A stretch of 64,000 bases of DNA from Crossaster papposus (lineage: Eukaryota; Echinodermata; Asteroidea; Velatida; Solasteridae): contig JBAIAA010000603.1 of NCBI GenBank assembly GCA_037893245.1, positions 372,001 through 436,000 of the forward strand, written 5' to 3'. Shown here in pieces: positions 12,027 through 24,000 of this stretch. The stretch's first letter is position 1. Each line of letters opens with the position of its first letter. The position numbers were made by a program, and so were the translations under genes. The notes under the pieces are model-generated. The model was not told where the DNA came from. It did not search any database and worked only from the letters and a program-made list of their open reading frames with translations.

Positions 12027-15000
12027 TAGCTATATCATCATGATGTTGGGCAATTCAGAAAATTAAAGCTTTTGTGTGCACTTGATTTAATCTTAATGAT
12101 TAGTAGTCATAGATCAATACCTTTGCATTTTTCTCTAATTTTAGGAAAAGCCTAGGAAAAGAAGCAAGGACTACCAACGGATGGAAATTGAAGCGTTGCT
12201 GCAGTTCGTAGCTTCTAGAAAATATGAGCTGTTTGGCACCGGAGGAAAGGGGAGCAGCAAAGAAGAAAAGGTGAAAGAAAGGTATGGTAGCCTGTTAAAA
12301 AAATTATGGAAAACATGACACTTAGCTCCTTCTTAAAATGTACCCCCCCCCCCCCCCCCCCCACCCCTTATTCCGTCAATATCTAAGGCTACATTAATAT
12401 TTTGGTATTTAAAAAAAAAAGTACAGTTATCCAACTGAAACTTATTTTGCATACCAGTGCAAGCCTGCAAGGGGTCTACATCATGGGTAAAAATCATAAC
12501 ACTAGTGACAGCATGACACAGCCCTACTTATCCTGCAAACCTTTTATCGAGTGACAAACATTTGCAAATAAATGCAAAACGCAACACGCCGGGTGTGCTT
12601 AACAACCCATGTAGACCCCTAATGCATCCAATCCAGATTTTAAAAAGCATTTACTGAAAAAGAAGGCCTAAATTCAAAATCTATCTACTTCCACATTATT
12701 TCTTTGCATATAGAACTTGGAAAAGAGCAGCACGTGCTCTCAGAGCAGCTGGTGGCCAAGAAAGAGATTGGCAGACAATCAGGAAGAAATGGCGGGACAT
12801 GGCTTCAAAAGCCAAAGCACATGCAGCTCCAAGGACAGGTGAGTGTGATTCTAAATAGGGGAGATTATGGTGAGTTGGGAACAGTTTTTAGAGAATTGTC
12901 TAGGCAGCACACCACTAAATAATGTGCTATTTAGTGTTTTGCGGCCTTTGAATAAAACGCTGACAAATTGATCGGACAGACCGTTTGTGCAGTTGGACTG
13001 GTGAATTTCATCAGAATTAAAAACGATCGTATGTGCAAGGATTGTTTAAAAAGGTGGGTTTTCTTTCAGTCCTAGACATTGCACAGAGTATCAAATCAAG
13101 TATCATTGAAAGAATTATAAGCTTAGTTAGGCTACAATTCCTGAACTTATTGTTTTGGAAAGGCAAATGTTAGCAGATTTAGAGCTCTTTTTAAAGGCAA
13201 AACTTTGAAATAGCGGGTCTCCGGAGCAGAACAATAGCCTGAAAAATGGTATTGAGGGCGGCGCATACCCGTACTGCTTCCCAATGTGAGTTCAACCCCC
13301 CCCCCCCCCCCCCCCCCTCCGGAGCCAGTCCTAATTCTAAAACATCTAAACAGAGGAAATATTAAAAGCCCAATAGTCCAAAAATACTTTTGCCTAATTC
13401 TTATTGGTACAATTTCTTCACTTTCCAGGTGGTGGGCCACCCCCAAAGACAAATGACGTTCACGACAGAGTCTTGGCCATTTTAGCCAAGGAAGTCGTCG
13501 ACGGAATTTTGCCAGAAGATGATGCGCCAAATTCACAGGTATTCCTCAAGGAGATTCATAAACATTGAGATATGTGGGGTATGCATGTTTTTGTATCAAA
13601 TTAAAGAGCCCATCATAATCTTTTATTTGATGGGTCTTACGGTGATATTGAAAATTGTTAAATAGCTATGAAGAATCTTGAAAATTGGGTTTAAAATGAA
13701 AAAGGGTGACAATTTGTGTTTTCAACGGGGTCCTGATTGCTTTGACTAAGTTTGTTTTTCAGAACTATACTTTATGAATTTCTATCGTTGTTTTTTTTGC
13801 GAACAGGATTCAGAGGCTACAGATGTCAGTGTGTCCCAAGATGAGAACAGTCATCAAGTCTCTCAAGCCCAGCCTCAATTTGTAGCGCCACCTTCTCAGG
13901 CACATTCTACTCAGCCTCGGTCTCTGTCGTGTTCTGGTACTAGTAGTAGTAGAAATAGTAGTAGTGGTACAACCAGGCCATCTAATACATCAGAAACACA
14001 GAGACCTGCACAGATCAGGCAATTAGAAATACAGGAGGAGTTGCTGAGAATTCAACAGGCTAAATTAAAGGTTAAACAACAACAGGTACAGATAAGCCAA
14101 TCCATTTTACAAGAATTAAAAAATCTCAATAATACCTTCCTAGCAAATCAGCCCACAGTCATGGATCTGCTCATTTCAACTCAACAATAATAATTTTTAT
14201 TCATTAATTAACCCTCTTATGGTTTTACCTTTCAAAACCTTTCAAAATCTGCTTAATGGGCAAAATGGCTATCAATAAGTATATGAACCTTTCAAAACGC
14301 TCCAGAATTTTTTGCTACTGCACTACTACACCTTTCAAAACCTTTTTTTTTTAACACCAGTTTGTTCAGAGAGTTGTTTTACCTTTCAAAACCTTTCATA
14401 GGTTCCTTTTGTCAGACAGCTTTCTCACCTTTCAAAACCCTTCAGTCCAGAAAACTTGAAAGGTTTTGAAAGGTCTGACAGCTCTATGGTAACTGCACTG
14501 TATATAGGAGGGTTAACAACATTAACAGTATTTTAACGTTGCTTCGGGCCTTTTGAAGGCCAAATATGAGCGCCTGATGCTAAATTCATTTCAAGCTTAC
14601 TTGAGTTGAAGAGTTCCCCAGTCTGTGACAACACGGAAAGACTATAGTTACTTACAGAAAACCTTTGATATTCAATGGTTAGACAGATGAGAGCATTTTA
14701 TTATATCCACTTGTTATGTTAAGTTAAAATTTGTGATGTATCATACAACTCCTATATGTTTTGGCTGCTTGCTGCGATCACCAAGTCTGCATTACGCAAG
14801 GTAGAGAATTGTTTTGTCCGAGAAATACACATTTAAATAATAGTAACACTAACACACACTTTCAAAAATTATGGTCCTGTATTAACCCTAACACTCCCAA
14901 ATCCTATAAAATCAATATGATTTTGCACACACCCTAGGGAGTTAGGGTTAAGGTAGAATTTTAACCTGAAAAAGTTAAATACATGACAAGTGAGGGAATG

Positions 15001-18000
15001 CTTTGATTATATCGCACTAAATTGGAACCAACATAAACATTTAGAAAAATTCCCGGACAATTTGGTCTCGAGCCGCTATGGCTGCTGCACCAGGTTGACC
15101 TTGGTAGTCATCTGCTTGATCTGGACGAGGCTAAACAAAGTAATCTTGTGGCTCTCCCATCTCTTTGGCCAGGTTGAATAGAACTGTGCAGGCGACAATA
15201 GTGCGGCATGCATTCTTTGGTTTGACACGAAGCCCAACAGCTAGACACGGAAACTTGGCCTTTATTTGCCCGTTGACCTGCTCTATAAAGACTCGTGTTT
15301 TTGGATGAGCTCTGACAAAATAAAAAGAACGACATTCATTCAAAATGTTAAATGTTGCTTTAAAATCTTAGATAGCGCCTAAAAGGTGGTTTTTATAATT
15401 ACATGTATAGCTATCTAAAGTAGATTATTTATAATTGGTGTCAATGTTGTTCACATAGCAGGTGGTCAGGATATTTATTTCTACAATAATTAGCTTATAC
15501 AAATTGGTTTAAATTTTAAATTTCAGCACAAAAGAGAAGGTCCCGACCATATTATTTGTTTCATGCTGAACATTGATGTAGCTCATACCGGTACCAGTGG
15601 CCAATATTATAAAACTTTAAAATCACTTTTAAAATCAAAATCAACTTTAATCCAATTCAAGTTAGAATGTTTAAGGTGATTTAAGAACTTCAAATTGATA
15701 TTAGATTTTTAGTTGTTTGGTAACTAATAAATTGTATCACTCTTAATTTCCAGAACCAGCTGAAACCCCAAAGCTTGAATGGAGTTGAAGTTGATTTTAA
15801 AGTTTTATGAAATTGGCCACTGGTAATACCTGTAAAAGGTGGTGCCGACGTTGCTTTCTACTACAGTAGATAGTTTGCTATATTTTGTTTCAACATTAAT
15901 ATCTGCACTCTATAGCATAGCAGGTGATTCGACAATCGCCATTGCTATCTTCAGTAGACAGTTTGAAATACTACCAAGAGTACTGCTTGTTTGGGTTGAG
16001 TTTGCAATTTGATTGTATACTTGCCTGTTATAGGCATATTCTGCAGGTGTCCTTGGGTTTAAAATTGGTGTTATGAGCCAAGGCTTGAGTGGGTATCCAC
16101 CATCACCAACGAGGATGCCTTCCTTTCTGCCAGCCTCAAACTCTGCAGCGATGTTGCTGTGTTTGAGGATCCGACTATCGTGGGTTGATCCTGGCCATCT
16201 GGCAACCACATTGGTTATCTTGTATTTTGTGTTGCACATTAGTTGCACATTTATCGATTTTCGCCGCTTTCTATTTACATACACATATGCGTCGTCTCCG
16301 TATCTGTGGATTGGTTGAACAAATTCAGAAGTTGCAGTCAGTTGTTAGAAAATTATGTTAATATGCTACAAATGTTAATATTATAATTTTTCTGTAAAAT
16401 GTTGGCAATAAATCAGCAAAAAGGACATTTGATTCTGTTATTCATTTGAAAATGTCCATTGCAGTAGTATAACTGTAATCTTGGCTATAAATACTTCATG
16501 CCCTACAGCACGTTTCACAAGATGCACAAAGTTGCACAAGTTGCGTAAACAAGTTTGCGTTGAAAGTTGCACAAGTTGCATACAAAAGTTTAACATATTG
16601 CGTAAAAAAAGTTGCGTAAAGAGGTTTAACAAGTTGGGTAATGATTTCAAATAAAATAAGCTTACTTTGCACCCCTCAACAAAACATGAGTGCAATCCAC
16701 GGCACTCACAACTTGGGGCATACCGCTTACAGCATAGAAGTCAGCTTGAGTGGCCGCAACTTCAGCTGGGGTTGTTGGAAATGAAATGATGTCATCTTTC
16801 ATCCGCACAAGAAGACTGTTCACCCGGCGGACAATCCTGCTTGCGCTAGCCTTGCTGATGCCGTGATGGTCACCATGGTTGTTGTGAACGGTGCCACTGG
16901 CGTAGAATTTCAGCGCCGTAAATACTTGCATCCGCCCATCGATGGCATGACTTCTGGATGTTTGCCGATCCAATTGCGGAGCCAAGATGTCTAAAATTTG
17001 CATTACACCTCTTCTCGTAAACCTATACCGCTCGTACATTTCATCTTCATTGTATTTATCCAGAGGATTTTGCCTGTCGCGAAAAACTCGCTCTCGACGA
17101 AGTCCTCTGGCCACCCGATCGCCCAGCAATATTTGCAGATCGGCCATCATCGAGTAACACACTGATTTACTTTAGTAAACAACAACTTTTAAATTTGGCG
17201 CGAAATCGATCACATGATAATTTACACTAAGAACAGTTCCTACGTCCCGTCTCGACGAGACGTAGGCTAAGACCTGTATGCAACTTAGTGAGATGGGTAC
17301 TAAGTGCCGTATGCGTCTTAGTGGTCTTTGTGAAACTCCCGCTAAGATGCATCTTACACTAAGTCCTATAACCGGACTTAAGGATGCTTAAGACGCATCT
17401 TAGTGCTTAGTGAAACAGGCCCCCGGACGGATCATGGGCCATATGTGATCGGCTCTACAAAAAGGTGTCTTAAGTCGCGCGATGCACTATCATAGTATCA
17501 TGTAGTGGCCCGCTCAACGTTGAGAGGGTAAAAATTTCATGCAAATGTAATTTGTATTTGTTGTCATTAATGAAATCTTTAATACCTACAGTTTAAGGGT
17601 TTCATTAAAAGAAATGTTGATTTTGATGAATAAAGTGGCGTGCATAAACTCCTAAAGAAGATTAACATCATCAAGGCAACAGGTCCGGATCCCTTTCCAG
17701 CCCGTTTTTTTTAAAGACATGGGAGAGGAAAGATCTCCTATCTTGTTATCCATCTTTCAACAGTCGTTGAAGTCCGGTAAAATCCCTCATAACTGGAGGA
17801 TTGCAAACATGGTTTCCATAATAAAAAGAGGTGATTGCAGTGAAGCCGCAAACTACCGACCCGTATTTACTCACATCAATATAATGTAAAATACTTGAGC
17901 ATATTATTTGTATGTACATGTAGCCATGTAAAGGATCATTATTAAACTCACAACATTTTATTTTGAAAGTCAACATGGCTTTTGCCCTGGTCGCTCCAAA

Positions 18001-21000
18001 CGGTGAATCACAGCTTATCATTACAACTCATGATCTTGCTGAGGCCCTGGATGACAGAAAGCAAACAGATCCCATCATTCTTGACTTCTCCAAGGCATTT
18101 GATAGAGTACCCTACCAAAGGCTCCTCCTTATTAAAACTATATCATTACGGAGTTCATGGCTCTCTTCTAAAGGGGTTCAACAACTTCATCACCCAAAGA
18201 AGCCAGCGAGTTGTGGTGGATGGCGAAGCTTCGGAGTGGTCATATGTTCTTTCTGGAGTTCCCCAAGGTATGGTGTTATGGCCATTGTTATTTCTCACAT
18301 TCACCAATGATGTTCACCATCAGTTTATTGTTTTATGTACCGTTCTATTAAAAATTGTGGATGACTGCAGAGCTCTTCAAAAAGATCTTGATTCAGCTGC
18401 ATTCTTAGTCAGCCAAATGGCAGATGAAGTTTAACATCGACAAATGCCATGTGATGCTTTGACTACTACTTGGGTGATGATGTACGGACATCAGTTGATA
18501 AACATCCATATCTGGGACTACTGTATCTTTTAACTCCAAACTTTCCTGGAATACACATACAGTATGTGATCACTTTAAAAGCCAACCGGATGCTAGGGTT
18601 AATTAAGAGAAATCTAAGGCACTGTAACCCACGGGTTGAAAAAAAAAAGAAGCTTACATGTACATCTCTCTGGTCAGGCCACATTTAAAATATTGCTCCA
18701 CAGTTTTGAATCCCCATCATCAAACCTCGATTAACCAAGTAGAAGCCATCCAGAAGAGAGCAGAAGGGAAGCAGCCTTCAAAATTAGGAAGTACACAATT
18801 CCCCACTAGCTCATTGCCATAAACAAGGATCACGTACCTGACCCCAATGACAGATACCAGGCTAAGAAAGTACCATCAGTCTAGATACCAGCTTCTCACA
18901 ACCCATTCCTCCAAGGACATCTGTAAGTTCTCCTTCATGCCTACAGCTGTCCAGCGGTGGAATGCTTTTTCTGTACTTTTATGTCATCTCAGCTCCATCA
19001 GTGGGGGTCTTCAGGGCACTTGTCTCCCCCCCCCCCCCCCCCCCACTACTTCTAGCCCAAGGTTGGATTATTTGTTTTAACTTGCACCCTGTACATGTAT
19101 ACGGTATTTTCTGCTCAACCTTCCACCAGCTTCATACATGCACTTTAACCCCAACCCCCTAGGCCTTACTTTGGGCTTAAGAACTGGTACAACAGAATAC
19201 TACTTAGTATTTTGTAGCACTGGGTCTCTCAGTGACTGATGATTGGGTGTGTACTGACAGAGTACAGATACTGCCAACTACAAAGTACTAATAGTGGCAA
19301 TACAGGTCAGTAATACTTAACTGGCAAAAAAAATGCTGTAGTCCAGCCTTGACCCATTGCTGTGTCCCAAGTGACAATTTTCGCTGTACACATGGGCCAT
19401 GCACACTCAGCAAGCAGAGGGACCCAATGCTAAAAAGTACTACGAGTGCAATTAGGGGTGAAGTACCAAATACTAAAAATTGCTACAGGCATTGCACACA
19501 AGTCAGTGAGAGTACTGCATACTACTTTTTACTACTAGTAGTAAAAAGTAGCATTAGGTAGGGTTAGGGTTAAGCTTCCCCTCTGCGTTAATATCCAGAA
19601 GTGGACTTTTCTAAGTATCACCGTAGACGTAGTTGTGTCCTCGTTAGTCAGTGAATGATGTGGACCTGCAGGCCTTGAATTTGGTATTAGGGCAAAACCA
19701 CTTTGGCCTTGAATGAAGCAACATTATGGATGCTACCAAGGCCAGTAGTTACATGTAGGTCACCAAGGCCAAATAATATCTGAGAATCTGAAAATAATAT
19801 CTGCATCATCAAAGTAAAACATTGATGACCTTAATCATCCCGCCCCTATTGTTTTTGTTCTGATTAACTTCAAACAAGACTAAGAGCCCCAGACTTTCAG
19901 ATGCAGGAGCATATACTTGAGAATGTATAAAATTTGCCAAACCTTGAATATCGCCGAGTCAGCAGTTATTCCGGTAGTGCACAGAGAGTTCCAAATGTGA
20001 AGCAGACGGGAACTGTTAAGTTCAGTATTGATAACATGTACCGTATGTAGATATCATACAACGTACTTATAAATTATAAGTGTCATGTTGTCAATCCTGA
20101 ATGAACAATTTGTATCAAGATGAAAAGCTTTTTAACCATGCTAACCTACAAAAGTACAAGGGAATTACAGATTCCTTAACCCTAACCCCCTCACTGCTTT
20201 TTCTAGAAAGTATCCTGAATCTGCCACAGTCCACCAAGTTTGGTTTGCAAAAACTGCTGGTGTCCTGAGTCCATCAAACTCCACCAGTATGCATACTGAA
20301 GATGTCAGCAGAAGTTGATGGACTCTGGCGGATTCAGGATACCATGGTGGCATACACAAAATTGCAGTGTGTTGTGTTTCTCCATAGAGTCCTTCACAGT
20401 CCATCACCTAAATTTCTGAATCCTCAATCCATCACACTCCTCCAGTAACGCTAGGCTTAAAATCCTCAATCCATCACACTCCTCCAGTTTGTTCAATATG
20501 GAGGTATCCTGAATCCGCTAAAATCCTCCAAAACAGGAAATGGATTTTTATGGACTCGGGGTGGTTAGGGTTAAATTTTAAAAAGTTTTAGAATGTGATA
20601 TAAATATGGTAAGTAGTTTACAACTTAATACTGCATCTTCTTGGCAAACTCAATGTTGATTATGGCATTCACATCCAAAGTTTTTAAGCAAGCAAACTGA
20701 TTCTAAAATGGGGGCCATTTTTAAATTTAAGACGTTTCATCCTATAGAGATCTATATATTAGCAAGTCAATAGTATGGTTTTTGAACTCCTTAGCATAAT
20801 AAATGTGGGTATTGACAACAAAATAGAGTTTATATACGAAATTCCAATCCTGGGTTATAAAACATTGAAATTCAAGATGGCTGTCAACCAGTGAGATGAT
20901 ATTACTCAATACTCGGTATCTGTAACTCCTTGGCTTACTAAATTGAAGTACCGGTACATGTAATTGTCAGTAAAATTAACGTAAGTAAAATCAAATAAAA

Positions 21001-24000
21001 CTAGAACTACGTCTGTTCGAGGAACAGAACATAGGGCTTTTTCGCTTTCGCATTTTTTTTGAGTAAATTCTTTTTTTAAATGACCTTTTATACCATCAAA
21101 ACAATTTAAAATCATTGAAAACGAATTTAAGTTAGTTTAAACAGATTAAAATGAATTCAAACTGACTAAAACGATGACGTCACACGTTTGTGAACTTTGT
21201 TTGCAACTGTCTATCACCTAACAATACAACAAGATGTGTTATGTTAGCACGTTCCGTTGCTGAGATGTGGCTTAAAGGTCTAAAAAAGGAATCGTGATAT
21301 GACGTAACATTTGTCAACATGCCGCTAAAGGGCGCTATAACATTTTATGAAGTCACCGTTAACTTGTTTGCTACTTACAACCTAGCCAGCGCCTAACATC
21401 GTTTAAAGTAAGTTTTCATCGTTTCCCACTTTTAAATTATAAGGCGCTACCGGTTTGGACCGGAAGGAAGGGTCAGGTCTTTTTGCATGTATTACAAATT
21501 ATGAATAACATGGATTAATCTATCAATTCCTTCACAAATCTAAATCGGATCTCTTACAGTTGATTTTATAAGGATTTTCAAAGACTATAAATCTAGAAAT
21601 ATCTGGTTTGTTGTAATCCGACACTTGAATACGTCACCGTGACGTAATTAAAAAAGAGCTCGAGAGTTGTCTTAACTTTGCTATTTGAAGCAAACATCTG
21701 GATTATATCTATCGCGGTTGGTTTTTAGGCGATTTTTTAAGGTTTAAAGGATTTTTTATTGTAACTTCCGGTTTGGTGACGTCATAAATATAGTTCCTTC
21801 CCAATAATGGCCTTAGCATGAAGCTGATTATATACACCGGTTATAAAGTGGTTTCAGCAAACTTCGACACAAACATCAACAGATTATTCATTTTAACAAT
21901 TTTCCAACCTGCCGCTAGATGGCGCTATAACGTGTTCTGATGTCGCCGGTGTTTTTTTTTTTAAATACATTCTAGCCAGACACTAACATCGTTAACAGTA
22001 AGTTCATATCATTTTTCACTTTTAAATTATAAGGCACTTCCGGTTTGGACCAGAAGGAAGGGTCACGTGATTTCACGCACACGAGATAAAATGAAGATCC
22101 TGGATTATTCTATACATTGCCACAAAATTCATGTTTGCGGTTGATATTTTATTGATTTTCAAAGATTAAATCAATTACACCTTTAATTATTTTTATTTTA
22201 TGACGTCACGTGACCCCGATGAAGTCTTCATTATGGCGTCTATCGGCGAGACTGGAGTTCACTATAGGGTCTCCACCTGGGTCAAGTTTAATGGGAATAC
22301 GACTTTGTTTTCCGTTAAAAGTGCTTGGAATTGTGCAAGCAACGTTTACAAAGTCTAAGGCACTTCCGGTTTTGACCGGAAGGAAAGGTCACGTGATTTC
22401 ACGCACACGAGATAAAATGATGATCCTAGATTATTCTATCTATTGCCACAAAATTAGAGTTCAGGGTTTTTGTGGTTGATCTGTTATTGATTTTTAAAGA
22501 TTAAATCTATTGCGCCTTTAAGATAACGTCACGTGACCCTAATGACGTCTTCATCATGGCGTCTGTCGGCGAGACTGGAGTTCACTATAGGGTCTTCACC
22601 TGGGTCAAGTTTTATGGCAATACGACTTTGTTTTCCGTTAAAATTGCTTGGAATTCAGAATTGTGCAAACAACGTTTACAAAGTCTATGGGATATTGGAT
22701 TCTGCGTAGCCGAAAGCGTGTGTACGGTACCTACCTGTCGTACGCGGCGCCCTTCCCCATGGGCAATTTGATGACGTCCTCCTGTTTCACAGGTTGGCGG
22801 CTAGTGTCCTCTTGGGTGAGCGTACATGTGCTTGCACGAACGATGTCAGTGGTGATACATTCGCTCAATACATAATATACACTATCAGTGTATACGTACA
22901 TGTACTAGCATGTATATTAAGGGGTCAATGCTTTTTGCACCTAGGCCAAAACGATTACATTTCAAGGGTGCCGCAGGGTATGTTTAAGTTCGTGTTTTGC
23001 CCCAAAACACAGGGAAGTTCGAGAACTACTTTTACATTAACCTTTAGAGCAAAAATCAAGATTGTATCTGTCAGGTTAAATTTTTTAGGAATTTTCAAAG
23101 GAAAAGGAGTCTTTTCATTCTAACTTCCGGTCTGGTGACGTCATAATTTTTTCTTCCCGTCAACTTGTTCCTAGCACGAAGCTGATTAAATACACCGGTT
23201 ATAAAGTGATTTCAGCAAACTTCGCCACACACATCAACAGATTATTCATTTTAACAATTTTTCAAACTGCCGCTAGAGGGCGCTATAACATGTTATGACG
23301 TCACCAATATTTTTTTTGAAAAATACATTGTAGCCAGACACTAACATCGTTAAAAGTAAGTTCATATCATTTTTCACTTTCAAATTATGAGGCACTTCCG
23401 GTTTAGACCGGAAGGAAGGGTCACGTGATTTCACGCACACGAGATAAAATTAAGATCCTGCATTATTCTATCTATTGCCACAAAAATTAAGTTTCGGTCT
23501 TTTGCGGTTGATTTGTTATTGAATTTCAAAGATTAAATCAATTACACCTTTACAATGACGTCACGTGACCCCTGATGACCTCACCGTGACGTATGTCGGC
23601 TAGGCACGAGCTTACTATAGGGTCTTCACTTGGGTTAAGTTTTATGGAAATACGACTTTGTTCTCTGGTAAAAGTACTTGTGCAAAAAAACGTGTACAAA
23701 GTCTATGGAGTTTAGGTTACTAAAAGAAAAAAAAAGAAAAAAGAAAAAAAAAATCAGAACAAAAACAAAGGCTTTTTCGCAAAATTGCGAAAAAGCCAAA
23801 AAGCATCCTTAGCAAAAAAAATGCACAACTTTGAAATCCTACATAACAGCCTACACTATGAGCCAACAAAATTACGTGTTCGACAATCTGATTGGTGAAT
23901 GTTACCATTTTGAGGTTTTAGGTTTTCCTGAATCGCAAACTATTAATCTACAATTTCAAATTTAAACATAATCCGTTACCCAAAAGTGTTATTTGTTTCC

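Larger units (their letters stand above)
10802..17423. mobile_element. PIF/Harbinger DNA transposon with two open genes
   Basis: This 6.6-kb element lies in DCXR intron 1. Its ends are inverted repeats: GGGGCCTGTTTCACTAA at the left and its complement, TTAGTGAAACAGGCCCC, at the right. Both subterminal regions repeat degenerate copies of AAGACGCATCTTAGTG, the kind of motif transposase or Myb-like proteins bind. Inside are the two genes typical of Harbinger elements, convergent: a Myb/SANT-like protein (+, 11134-14190) and a DDE transposase (-, 17150-15131). Both are open after splicing and the catalytic residues are present, so the copy may be young and self-sufficient. I could not find the expected 3-bp target duplication: the flanks read CCA and CGG. 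The introns have gained a TTAA-flanked MITE, a 62-bp TTAA element, a TA-flanked MITE, a (GACA)n run and two long C tracts. Confidence 0.88.

Noticed and set aside
16073-16318. Plus-strand ORF of 81 codons
   Set aside because: It is antisense to the Harbinger transposase DDE domain.
10799-17426. 3-bp target duplication of the Harbinger element
   Set aside because: The flanks read CCA and CGG at the inferred ends; no TWA-type duplication could be found, so none is claimed.
14880-20576. CCCTAAC / TTAGGG sequences as interstitial telomere repeats
   Set aside because: Each is only one or two units long and lies exactly at TTAA-flanked element ends, so they are terminal repeats.
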